NCBI RefSeq assembly: GCF_021869535.1
Contig: NW_026262690.1
Span: forward strand, 84,923,995-84,987,994
Origin: Mytilus californianus
Taxonomy: Eukaryota; Mollusca; Bivalvia; Mytilida; Mytilidae
Length of the DNA stretch: 64,000 nucleotides
Reading direction: 5' to 3'
Both the position numbers and the translations under genes were made by a program. This document shows, in pieces, positions 46,280-59,200 of the stretch. Under the pieces are notes generated by a model. That model worked only from the letters and a program-made list of their open reading frames with translations. It was not told the DNA's origin and ran no database searches. The first letter of the stretch is position 1. The number at the start of each line of letters is the position of its first letter.

Positions 46280-49170
46280 GTTTTTTTTATGTTAAAAAAT
46301 CATGATGATCAAATGCTCCAATACAAATTTATTTTTCGATCTCAGTCAAATACAATAATTCATTCATACAGAGATTCTATGCATTTTCTTAGTAACTTAA
46401 AATGCACAGACTTTATATGATGAATAAAAATACTGATCAGGAATGTAGTTTTGATAAAAAATAAATTTAGGAAAAATCTATGAAACAAACACTCAAATAT
46501 GAATGTTTGTAGATGAATGGCAGATGTCAAATGATGATAATGGTTGAAGTATACAGTTTCTTATCTTGACTAGTATCCTAAAATATATCTTTGACTTATC
46601 TCTTTTGTATCTTATTTGGAAACAACCTACTGCTACATTTACATTTACATAACTATAATCTAATCCATTAAGAAGAAATGACTAAAGGAATAACAGTACT
46701 GTATTTGAGCAGTGGTGGAATTGCCACTGTCAATCGGGGAATTGATGTTCGCAAATGCAGTTTTATTTGCAAAGTGGAGCCATCAAATCCAAAATTGACT
46801 TGGCAACTATTCAAATACATTACTGTTAATCCAATTCTAATGAAATGCTTTTTTTGCATTAGGATAAAACGTGGATGGTTGTAACACAATGGACATAAAA
46901 AATATCACAAACGCATACTTTCAATGTGGCATAAAATAAAACTAAAATAGCAAAAATAACTTACAACAGACTAAAATATTGAGCAAAAAGGACGGATTAA
47001 CAAAAATCTAACAAATAAATTACTTCTACCCATATTTACAATTAAACACACAAAAACGTTTCCTCTTATTTACAGTTATTCTGAAATCTTATCAATAATG
47101 TACTGAAAAACAATCTAAATGTACAATTTTAAATCATCAATGATATGACATCTCTACAGAAAAATTATACAAAGTATTACAATATATACACATTAAAATG
47201 CTTTTAAAGACCAAACAGCCTATTCAGTTCTACCAGTGATTTTTCCTTAAGATTTTGTGTGAAGGTATTTCATGATTTGAGGAACAAAATATGATAAAAA
47301 AAATTGGGGGTCACCGACTTAGTTTTGTCACTATAGCAACCTCAGTTTCGTGGTTTCCCGAATATTAACATGATATATGCTTGTTATTTAAACTCTCAAA
47401 ATATCCCATTATATCAAACCTACAAGCATAATTCTTGTTTCACGTTAAACAGTAGATTTGTGTCTATCAAATACAAGTTCAAGAGTTTAAGACTCTTATT
47501 GTTTTGATCTTAAAAAATATGATTTATTTCATTCCCGCCAAAAATAAAACGCAAGAATGAAAAACGTTTCAAGTATTAAAAAATATCTACCAGTGATTTT
47601 TTCATAAAAATTTCAAGAAGGAAAGTGCCATGTGTACTCTTCAAAATAAAGCAAAAAAATGTATATGTCACCGACCTTTCAAAAAAGTTATGATGAATTT
47701 TCATGTTTTTTTCTCGTTCGTTTTGAAGAAAAGAGTTGTCTTTCTTCAGAACATTGAATCTGACGTCATAGTACAAGTTTTCATTGCTGGCGTACTGTTT
47801 GAAAAAATTTGCAAATTGGACGTTTGAAACCCACATTTAAATTTTCAAGAATCAAGAATAACAACTATATTCACCTACTTTATTATCCGGTAATACGAGA
47901 GATCATATGTATGTATCAGTATCAGATCTCATGATGTTGTTGCCGCACAAAATTAACCTTCAGACAAATCATCCGTCGGAATATAAAATTGTTAGAAATA
48001 ACCTTTTACGACGCTTTAGAAAGGAAAGTCTAGATCTATTTTTGTCCTCTCCCTCTCATTTGCAAAATCATTGGAAATAAAAAGAGAAATGAAAGTTGAC
48101 ACTGGCTTACTTACAGACTATTTGACTATATTAGACTAGATGTGTGGGTTTTTTAGTCACGTCAATTTCAGAACTTCGCCCTAGCGTACTCTTTCGCTAC
48201 TGTTGACAGACGGACAGACATTAGCACGGACGGACTTTTTATACCATTATGTGTCCCGACTAAGACGAGCGTATACAAATTATTCCATCTAGTTTGTGGA
48301 TTCATTATTTCTGAATATTTAAAATATAAGAAAATTAAAATTATAGGTATAATATATGAATTAAAGTTTTTGATTCTAAAACGTTTTACATCCATTTAAC
48401 CTATCATAAAATACGATCCCCGTTATTACTACCTCACATGTTTTGAATAAACGAGACAGTAAATATAAAATACAAATACGTTTTTAATTCAAAAATTGGT
48501 TTAGAATCTAAGAAATAATTTTCCGTTGAAAACTATAAAGTATTTCTCAAAACAGGATGAAATATTATGAATCTAAATAGCTCATTTTGGAAATTAAAAC
48601 AACGACAAGGTTGTATGTATAGATTGCCGGCATTGAAAATCGAAATTTGTTTTCAATCTTTCCAGTCATTGTAGCTTTTTGAAAGTGAGAAATTTCATGT
48701 TGGATTTTATTCTTTAAGCAATTGTTTTTTGTCATAAGTTAAATTTACAGCAAGTTTAGTTTTTAAAACCGTAAATTTTTATTTTAATTCACATTCACTG
48801 AGTTTTTATTTATTTCTTATATTTTTTGCCTTAAGCTTCTTTGAGATCAGGCGAAATCTTTATCATTTCCCCTTGAGACAATTTGAAATGAAACAAATGA
48901 CAAAAGACAATGAATCTTTATCATTTTTATTTTTACTATAAGATTTTGTCAATCAAGCAGTATAGATAAAATTTAACTTCATTGCAAGATCACCATTATT
49001 TTACGAGAATCTTAAAGAAGTAAGTTAATCTCAACATGCATACGTTGCCAGTATATCAAAACTTCTAGAAAGTATTGTTTATCGGCCTAACCTTTTGAAA
49101 ACTCAGTTTTGAAAATCACATATTAAGTTAAAACTCTAAGCGTAAGTCATATAAATTTACAAGTGTAAAG
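46280..49170. other. Intergenic, no gene recognised
   Basis: The minus-strand frame at 47576-47836 has fairly protein-like composition, but no family, start context or partner exon could be found. The rest is AT-rich. Confidence 0.4.
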
Positions 49171-49174
49171 TTAC

Positions 49175-49905
49175 ACGGGCGTACGAGATTTGCGCCGATT
49201 TAAAAAAATTTTCGATCTTTAATTTGCGCCGATTTGATTCTTTCATTAGCTCCTATTTTATTTTTTTATCACTAGCCCCGATACTTTATTTGCTATACGA
49301 GTAAATACATGTACATGTAGTAAACCTAGAATGTATATTGCATGGTAATATATGGATATAAATATTGTTCCCTTATGTTTAAGATAATTTTGGTCATATT
49401 GTTCGAGAACTTCGTTTTGACACGAGAAAGAAAAGATGGACTTCGTTATTGGCAAGTACAACAAGTATAGAAAAGATAAAATGACAAGAAAGGAATATAT
49501 CAGATGTGTGGCATATAAATTCTCGGCAAAATAATAATTCATTTGTACTTGTATTACATTTTTATGGATTTTATTGTGGTGCTTTGAAATGCTGTAAATA
49601 GAATTTTACTCCGTGATTTTAGTGGATGTAAACAGAGTGCACAAATATCTTTTAAATTGACCTATCTTGCTCGAAATTCTACTCCCACCTCCCCTTTGTG
49701 AGCAGGGGACAACAGTTATATACATGTTATAATTGACAATTCATAACATATGTACAACTGGCTAACGGAAGAGGTTTATATGATAAATAAAAAAATATCT
49801 TTCACCTATAATTTACCTGTACACAATCGGCGCAAATGAAAGACAAAATCGGCGCAAGTGAAGGAAAAAAAGTGAAATGCAGATCGGCGCAAATGCAAAA
49901 AGCCG
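49175..49905. mobile_element. Element bounded by opposed ATTTGCGCCGAT motifs
   Basis: Left side: ATTTGCGCCGAT at 49188 and 49222, then decayed versions near 49246 and 49270. Right side: the reverse form (ATCGGCGCAAAT) at about 49826, 49849 and 49884. Motifs are spaced 24-36 bp apart and point inward from both ends of a roughly 730 bp AT-rich body. No transposase recognised. The layout parallels 61070-62225. Confidence 0.6.
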
Positions 49906-50768
49906 AGTTCAAAATTTATATTTTTATTATTATTTTTATTAGAACGGAGGTTACAGATAGTGTAGTATCTTTTGTGTCCATTTGTGTTTAATTTCCACTA
50001 GGTATCAGTGCCATGCTTAATTCCACATTTCTTGGAAGACGTAGTTTTAAGCGTACACTATGTTGGAATCCGTGAAAAACGCGAAATAGGACGTTATAAT
50101 TTGACGTTTTTTTCATGGCTAGAAACAACGTCATAGAGCTTTTATGTCACTACCAAGTTGCGTTAGTTGATGCGCATCAACAATAGGCTGTTTGGTCTTT
50201 AAGTCCATTATCATTAAATAATCTTTAACAATGCATTATACGAATCATTACATGAACTAACATAGTACACCCAATAAGAGGATGGGAGGCACTTTTTAAA
50301 GACCCCCACCACCAATAAAATAAAAATTTTCATTTTACTTAAAATTCTACGGAAAATGCAACCCATAATTAATTAAAGATGTAAGTGTGAAAGGGGTCTC
50401 TTAGGGGGTAAATAACAAATGACTTTCTAGAGTTGGATGGTTTATAACCAGAGAATATAAAAACTCTGAAATAAAAAAATTACATGCATTAATAACATAT
50501 CAATATAAAATACACTATTAATATGCATACATAAATATCAGACAATTCATAATTTGGTTGCCTCTCTACACCCACCAGATAAATTTTGAAACAGACCTAA
50601 GTTTTCATAGCCCTTCCAGCCATTACTGTAATGACTGATGAAACAACTATCCCCATCATGTTATAATTCAAACACTTGAAATTCATGTGATATTTCAATA
50701 CATGAAATTATAATCAAAATTCAATAACAGGAGATCATTTCAATCTTCGACTGATCAATTATGGGAAA
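49906..50768. other. Intergenic, nothing recognised
   Basis: AT-rich sequence between the motif-bounded element and the putative LRRC9 3' end. Confidence 0.45.
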
Positions 50769-50774
50769 TTTATT
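50769..50774 (-). terminator. Candidate polyadenylation signal for LRRC9-like gene
   Basis: AATAAA on the minus strand about 275 bp beyond the candidate stop at 51048. No AATAAA is present in the 400 bp after the alternative stop at 53083, which favours the longer transcript. Confidence 0.35.
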
Positions 50775-51047
50775 GTAGAAGAGAATATGAGGGTGACATT
50801 TTAAAGATAAACAGTAAAATAAGGATGCCCCATTTATAAATTTCATCTTTTCATGAGACTCAGTCATCTTTTATAAGAGAGACTTCATGGAAATTTTGAA
50901 ACCACATCACAAAACTAAAGCTATTCTACTATAAATGTATCACAGACTTATTATGCAGAACAATGCTCAGATCTGAAGACTTGCATGTGGACAGATTTGC
51001 AATAGAATGTATTATGATTAAGCTGGAATACAGTTTTTGAAGATTGC

Positions 51048-51121
51048 TCACAACCATTCTTTAACATCATTTATTTTCTCCATCACATAGCTATCTTTTG
51101 TTGTTTTTGGCCTGGTTAATC
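51048..51121 (-). CDS. Candidate last exon of LRRC9-like gene
   Basis: Strong acceptor (poly-T then ttag) and an open frame LTRPKTTKDSYVMEKINDVK followed by EWL and TGA. It needs an incoming phase of 1, which the tiny exon at 51666-51688 supplies. Composition looks coding, but no homology was recognised. It could instead be chance. Confidence 0.4.
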
Positions 51122-51322
51122 CTAAAAAAAAAGTCACTATATTACAACTTAAGTTATGAAAGAAGTTTCAGCAATATGGTCTATTGAAATGTAAACCAAT
51201 GAGAAAAGTTCTAATGGACCAATCACATTGAAGTATTTGTAGATATGCATATCATAAAAGAATTATCATGAAATAAAGTAATTTTGTTTACAGTGTAGGA
51301 CGGGTATGACTTCATATTAGCA

Positions 51323-51464
51323 GGCCTTGCAGATATAAAATTTTTGAGTACCATAATCATACTCAGACTCAGAATTCCACCAGTCAAAAAACTGGATTTG
51401 GTGTTTCAAGCACCAAAAATTTTTTTACTCTGAGTACTGAGTAAAGTTTTATGACCGAAAGGCC
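51323..51464. mobile_element. MITE with GGCCTTnC..ATAAAA termini
   Basis: 142 bp. Left GGCCTTGCAGATATAAAATT, right reverse-complemented GGCCTTTCGGTCATAAAACT, with 'gagtac' and 'ggtgttt' blocks inside. A second 142 bp copy is at 63645-63786. Confidence 0.8.
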
Positions 51465-51665
51465 AAGTTAAGTACTTTGAGTTTGCTTTCAGTAACTGTA
51501 ATCGTATTGTATCATTCAAATTGATAGGATTAAGAGATTGACTTATTGTAGAGACATGTCTTGACTATGGATGAAGACCGTATGTTGAACTCTACTGTCT
51601 TTTATTGGGTTTTGTCTCTTTGACATGAACCCAACCAACTTCTCCTTTTTTCATATTTCCTATAC

Positions 51666-51688
51666 TCTTCTGTATCTTAATTAATGTA
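51666..51688 (-). CDS. Candidate 23 bp microexon of LRRC9-like gene
   Basis: Acceptor tttgtttcag, donor gtatag (weak). Joined to the AG left by a donor at 53086-53085 it reads STLIKIQK and leaves phase 1, exactly what 51048-51121 needs. Phase agreement across three exons is the main support. Confidence 0.3.
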
Positions 51689-53082
51689 CTGAAACAAACA
51701 AAAAATTACTTATATTATATCGTATTTAAAGTATGTACACATTAAGTAATATTCAAATTATTTTCAACTACAAATTACTGAGAGCAGATCTTTGTAAGAA
51801 AGAATGCACTCATATAAAGTACAGACAACACAAAAAACATTAATACATACACACAAAAACACAGTGTTAATAAATTAGCTAGTTAGTAGAGTTACTATTA
51901 ATTTAAGAATATAACCAATTGTGGATGGTTAGTTGAGAAAACATTACAACTATAGAATACATTCTATTATTTAACTTGGAAACTATCTTAATTTGCCATT
52001 TAAGAATCTAATGCATTGTGGGTATTATTTGTATGCATGGCAGGGTTAAATAAAAAGTACCTTCCAATCCCCCATACATTTATTTCTTGAATAGCCCTGA
52101 GGAAATTCAAAGTAAAATTAATTTAAAAAAAACTCCCCATTTTTTCCCTCATTTACTTAACATGACCCAAGAAAAAAAATTAAAAGTGAATTCATCCTAT
52201 GTGTAAAGAAATAAAATTCACTAAAACTATGATACTTATATGAATTCATGCCATTAAGTGTTTTTGTATTTGTTTTTTAAGTATTTGTACTACATTAACT
52301 TAAAATTAACAAAAGCTTAAAATCAAATTTAACAAAAGCATTATTTTTCACACAGAATAGCTAGCTACCTATTACACAAACACACAAAAACTGTTTCTTT
52401 TCACACTAAAAGCTGGTTCTACTGTAAAGCTATCTGAAGCTGCATTTCAAACAACAAACCTGCCAGAGTTGGAGAGAGTTCATTAAGTAACTGAGGTATA
52501 TAGCTAATTGTATTGCAGTTATATACCAAGTACCATAGTCTCTTTTAAATCTTATCAAAAGTCTACAAAAGGCTCAATCAGATCTTTTAATACAAAGTTA
52601 AAAAATGTAACACATCCATTTCACAAACTGTTTAAGATTATTATTACATAAGTGTGCACTGTTATTATAGAAATTAATCAATATAGTCTATATTAATTCT
52701 AAACTTTAAAAGTGATTACCAATCATACAGTATCTATTTTAGAACAATGTAGAATTACACAAAAATCTCAAATTGCTAATTTTCCATCTTATTTTTTGCA
52801 ATACCAAAATTTGACGCTTTTTTAACATATCATTTTACAATAAAAAACAATACAATTATATCAGAATACAATTTGTTATCAAATGTACATTTCAGTATTA
52901 TAAAATTAATATTTGAACTATACTGTGTAGACTTTTAAGAATTACAAATAAAAACTATGAACGAATTTTTTTTTTTTAAATTCAGAAAGTATTCCTAAAG
53001 AATCTCTTGTATTAATTACGAAAAGTGCAGATAAGAAGTTTTTTGTAATATTAGTAAAAACTCTGGCAGGTTGGTACAATAG

Positions 53083-53252
53083 CTACCTGGAAAACCACTC
53101 AACATACTCGCTCTGTGAAGGTGGCGTGACATATGGTATTTGATTTAGATAGTGACGCATGCCTCCATAACCCGGTGCTACAATCGTGTTTCCACGATTT
53201 AAAACACCTGTACCATTGTCTGTTTTACTATTTCCTCTTCTTCTACCCCCAC
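53083..53252 (-). CDS. LRRC9-like exon: Gly/Arg-rich C-terminal tail
   Basis: Acceptor ttatctag; begins in phase 1. Encodes GGGRRRGNSKTDNG, then VAPGYGGMRHYLNQIPYV and EYVEWFSR before TAG. If the overlapping donor (gtagct, starting at 53086) is used, the exon ends at 53087 in phase 2 instead. Confidence 0.75.
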
Positions 53253-56200
53253 CTAGATAAAAATAGAAGTGATGCAATATAGACCACACCTGGCAGGTAC
53301 TAATATACTCACCTTGACAGTATCCATTCTGTTGGAATAAATAACTTGTGAAAATTATCAAATCTTTATCATAGAAAACTACATCTATATAACACAGAAT
53401 TTGATCAAATAGAAGCACACTTAGATTCATTAGTACACTTAGATTCACTAGTAATCATAGTGTACTTGTTTTCCTGCATTTCAAGGAAAAGGTTATCCAC
53501 AAATTTAAGAGTTCAATAATATTAAAAAAAAATTCTATAGGCTTGTATGCACCATAACACCATAAATTAAGTATCCATGAAAATATAATTTGTCCAATCT
53601 AGGAAAATTGATACCCATGAAATAAATGAATTCACTGTACTTGAGAACCCTGACACAGCAGTCTTCACTCATTCAAATTAATTTGAACACTTGACCAGAA
53701 AATGGTGGATAATTTTAAAGACTAATAATTTTGTAGGCGTAAATTTTCAAAATAAATTTGTCAGTTCCTTTGAATGCTATGTTGTTATCTTCAGACCAAA
53801 TTATGACAAAGTGGATTCATTTATATAAATAAAGGTTGTCCATCCAAACATGTCTCTATTGGTAGATTCCATCAAAAAATGACACTGTTGCAAGATTTAA
53901 AAAAAACTACTTACTGTATATTGTGTGTCCACATTTTTACATGAAAATGAATATATAAGAATTTAAAATTCAACATACCAATCATCTGTATAAAGCAATT
54001 TATAAGCACTGTATGGGAAAGTTTAAATGCAATTTGAAAATTGGATAAATTCTTCTGTTTTGCTTTAAATGGTTTGTTAAACTTTATTTAAAAGAATCAA
54101 AATCCACATAGGCTAAAAGAAAAAATATTCAAAAAGCCAAATATTTCCCTAAACCCAATTGGATGATACACTGATACTGTGTTCATGCTTCACTTGCTAG
54201 AATCTGACAATTTCTTCTTTTACTATATGTTCTAATGATCTCTTCGGAATCCTTAGGATTTGCCATAATGTTACATTGCTTTAAAAAATATATAGGCAGG
54301 AATTTCATTGGTTGAGACAATAATTTGATTTTCAAAAACAAGAAAGAATGAAGTCAGATCCTTGTTAACTAAGCATGGACAAAAGATTTGTATTTCAGTC
54401 AGTTTGGCCTTAGCCCTGATCTTGATCACAACACATTTAACAACTTGCTTGTAAAGCAAGACCGAGAATATCACTATGGAGATATGAAACTATTTTAAAG
54501 ACACAGCTTTGGGTATTTTTTTTTTGGGGGGAGGGGGGGGGGGGGGGGGATGAGCCACCGGAATAGGTCATTATTTTCAGCTTCATGATATATGATAAGT
54601 TCCAGAAATTAAGAAGAAATATGTGACAAAGTTGCTCATCAAATCATAAGTATCTGAAACTAATCAGATATTTTTATTTTCCACAATGCAATTAAAACCA
54701 CTGTCGTGAATGATTAAATGCTTCAGATATTTGTAAAAACTATTTATCTCTCCATGAAATAGCATAATCAAGATAGCTATAGGTATATTTTTTTTAAAGA
54801 AAATATATGATAGGGTATGTATTTTTGTTATTCAAAATATATAAAAAGGGTAGGGTACTGCATGTCTTAGCTTCTCACTCCTACCTAAAAAGGATTGAAG
54901 TGTACCCCCAAAGTAATGTGCAATATTTCTGTGCATTATGATCAAGATCCAAGCATGCTACCCACACCACACACATCCATTGTATGATAAAATCTACCAT
55001 CAAAATAGTTTTAAATGACTACAATTGACAAACCTCTCTGTAGTGCCTCAGGAGTATTTTCATCATATATGGCACCTCCATTCCAGATGGGCGAAGAACC
55101 TAGATGCATCGTTGTAACCTTCACTGGTACCTGTGTTTTATACTGACTGATTCCTGGCAGTGTTCCCTCAACCATGTTAACCTTCAAAACACAATGCATT
55201 TATCCTCAGGAACACACGTAATTGTTTACTTAAAGCATGTGTGCTTATATCAAAACATGTTTATGTTAAATTTGATTGGTAAACATTTAGTTATTACCTG
55301 TTCAGGTAATATTAATCATGATAATTGCATACAAGAAATTAAGTGCAAAATTATAGTAAAGGTGACGTAATAAATAGTACATATATATAGAATTTGTACT
55401 TTAACTTATAGAATACTTTTCCTATTGTAGATTATATGTATATGTGACGGCAGCCTTCGATGACAGCAAATTGGAAATTTGTGTTTTATTTGTAATAAAA
55501 TAAGCTTCTATGCTGTTGTGGCGACCTGATAACCAAATAACTGTGTTGAGTTTTCTTTATAAATTATTTATGTTCATTTGTAGTATTGAATAAGAACATA
55601 AATAAAATTCACCTAATTTTATATCAATTTGACACTTAACTTTTACAACTATCATAGTCACATTGGATTCTTTTCACTTAAATATTTCCTGATGAATTCC
55701 TACCTGATCCATGTAAAAGCTTTGCTTTACACTTCATTGTAACAAGTCAGGATTTCAGTGGTTGTTTGTTGTTTTATATCATATTCATTCCTTATTTTGT
55801 TTATAAATCGGGGCATTGTTTTTTTTGTTTGAACTGTTTTACATTTGTCATGTCAGGGCCTTTTAAAGCTTGCTATGCAGTAGGGGTTTTACTCATTGTT
55901 GAAGGCCGTACAATGACCTATAGTTTCTAACTTGTAAGTCATTTGGCCTCTGATGGAGAATTGTCTCATTAGCAATCATACCTCATCTTCTTATTTTTAT
56001 AGTAATAGCAGAGTTATTAAACTGGCAAACTGTTTTGACCTATCAAAACCTTTCCCATGAACTAGGTGTACTTTTGTTGATCACAGGGATGGCAATGTCT
56101 GAGGCCAATGTTAGAAATTGACACCTTTTATTTCATTTGTGATGAAATGATTCTAAATATATCTGGTTAAAAAAATTGACTATAAATAAAAGTATTTCTA

Positions 56201-59200
56201 GGTAAATTCAATTTTTGACTCATTGCAAGCACTCCAATAAATTTTGAAGTGCTAGCAGTTCATTGTTGATAAATACCTTACAAAAACAATTTCTATAATT
56301 ACCTTAGAGAATTTAAAACCTGACAGAATTACAAAGTTAATAAAAACATGGAAAGATTTTGAATCCATATTCATGTGACAAAAAATCCAAGTTAGGATAT
56401 TTTATTGGCAACATCACTTTTCAGTTCAATGCTGCCTCTTGACCCATGAAATATAGCACTGCTCCCTTCATCAATGATCATTGGAAAATAATTTGTTTTA
56501 CCTAAATCCTTGTCCCTGATCCCCCAACTAGAAATACCTGTTGTTGGTCCATGTAATACAATTCAGCTTTGGTCCTTTCTTCCTCATTGACAGGTATACC
56601 ATCAATAACCAGTAACTGTTTTAATCTGAACACTAACAGTGGTCTGTGAAGATGACGTCTGGCAGCCTAGAATTTTAACAATAATAACAGGGCTTAAACT
56701 TCGAACTCATGCTATAAAATATATATATGTAACCTTTTCCAACTTTTATTTTTTGAAACAGCATAAATATGAACATGATTAATCATGGAATGCTATAAAT
56801 ATGAAACTGGTCAATCATGGAATGCTATAAATATGAAACTGGTTAATCATGGAATGGCTTTAGTATAAACCTGATTAATCATGGAATGTTATAATTTGAA
56901 ATTGGTTAACCATGGAATGGCTTTGGTATAAACCTGATAAATCATGGAATGGCTTTGGTATAAACCTGATTTATCTTTAATTGCTTTGGAATGAAACTGA
57001 TTAATCATGGAAAGGCTTTGGTATGAAACTGATTAATCATGGAATGGCTTTGGTATAAACCTGATTAATCATGGTATTGATATGAAACTGATTCTTTTAT
57101 CAACAAGTACTGAGAATAACTTACAGGATTGTTGACCAAAGATATTTCTATCATGTTTACTAAACCATCTAACTTCTCCAGTTCTGATACTTCCTGCAAT
57201 AAAATAAAAATATGTTACAAACCCTTACACAAAAAGAGTTAGCAATGTGTTAAAGAGCAGACTGTTGTGATACTAATTCTCACAATTCTCACCCATAAGA
57301 GAGTTTAATTCCATAAAACTTAACTTTTGCCTTTCTCCAATTTACCCTTTTTCTCAATACTCCAATCCATTTTTATTTATCCTCATTTTTGCATTTCTCA
57401 CCCAATGTTTTGCAATCTTCTTTTCTGTAACAGTTCTCATTCATTCTTATCTTTCTCTTGCAGTCATTATTTAACTGTACTTATTATGCTAATTCTACTA
57501 GGGCTTGTTTTTCAATCAGTTTATGAAACAAGTAACATTTGAGTTACCATATTCTGTTTTTGTACTTCTGTCAAAATACTAATATTTGTACTTATTTCTT
57601 TTTTGTGGAAACATTCTTTACTGTATATTCAGAAATTATTTCGATGTTTTTATTAATGCGAATAATGCAACTACTTGTGTATCGCAATAATAAGAACTCA
57701 CATTCTGATATCAAAAACATATATCTGTATGTAGCTTTTCCTACAAATCACAATTATTCAACTCACTTTTTTGTTAATTCTTCAAAAATCGCAATAATAA
57801 ATGCACGCAATAATTTCTGAATTTTCAATATTTCCTGGGATTCTTAATCTATCTATCTTTTAGAAGTTAGAAATAAATGTTTAAAGGGAAAAGTTTGAAT
57901 TTCTTGATTTCAGTGCTCTAAATCTATCAAAAGTGTGAATAGCAATACTTTGACAATGCTTTTACAAATATTGATTGATTTTTGGTGTTTAACACCACTT
58001 TCAACACACTCAGCTTTAAAATGGCATCAACTTTTTATTGGTGGAGGAAGCCATAGTAACCGGTAAAAAACATTCAACCGTCGGGAGGAAAACTGGCAAT
58101 TATAGTAAATTAAGACTGAAGTCAACGCACCTTTCAATGAGCAGGTTCTAACTGAACAACCTCAGTGTTGACAGGCTATATAGCTAGTGATCACTATAGA
58201 ACTACTTATAACACAAATAGAATAGTTATTATACCTGAACTCTGTTAGATCCAAGGTAAAGCCTCTGCAGATGTTCTAAGCAATGTAAATTTGATAAATC
58301 TCTAATACGATTCTCTTCAATATGAAGTTCCTGTAAATTCCATTGGTTAATAAAAGAGGTCTCAAAAATGTTCTTTATCTTATTTCTATCCAGCACTAAT
58401 TCTCTTAAGTCATGCAGTCCCTCTAATCCTTCTACTTTCAGTATTTCATTCCCTGAAAATGTTAGAGTCAAAAGAATAAACATTAATGATTCGAAATGCT
58501 TAGAGTTAACGTTTAACCCTAGTTTTTGGTGTAGTTTAATGTTGCTCAGTCAATAGTATAGTATGTAATGTTTGTGGACTTTTGTTTGACTTTTCACCAT
58601 TTCTAGTCTTTTAGCATGGTATTGTCGGTTTTTCTTTGACTTAAGATTTTTGATTGTCCCTTTGGTGTCTTTTGCTTCTTTTTAGTAAGTAAGTAATGAA
58701 TTTATTTTTAGAGGGTTACACAGTCTAGTGTATTTTTATGTCAATATAACTAAACCGTCATTCATTGTGAATTTAATCATCTATTTTTTGTAAAAATAAA
58801 TAGATTACATAGAACATACAGTCATAAACACAATTTATTTTTATATAGTTGTGGTAACATTGTTTTGTTCTTACAGCATTTAAAATTCATCTTGTAGACT
58901 GATTCATTGATTGCTGTCTAACATCTTATCAGCAACTGTACATCGTTATCTAGTAGACAATTTTCTTGTTTGTGGTCAATTCTTTTCACAATGTTACAGA
59001 AAATTAATAAAAAGGAAAAAGAAATTGGTCAAGTGAAAGTGCTTCAATCAGGTAACTTTATCTTAAAATCATCCAAGTTTCACCAAGGCAACCAACAATT
59101 TGAAAAAGTTAATGTGACAATATCAGCAAAACTTTATTGTGACAAATAAGCAAAACTGAACATTGCAAAGTATCTTATTATCTTATTTAAAAAAAATAAG

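Noticed and set aside
47576..47836. 86-codon minus-strand frame with protein-like composition (VQFANFFKQYASNENLYYDV)
   Set aside because: No family recognised, no partner exons or convincing donor; it may be a first exon of an unknown gene, but that cannot be supported.
51590..51665. Longer reading of the 51.67 kb microexon (KKGEVGWVHVKETKP)
   Set aside because: This part resembles a common dispersed repeat, on the + strand 'ggatgaagaccgtatg...tttgtctctttgacat', so only the 23 bp before the donor was kept, at low confidence.
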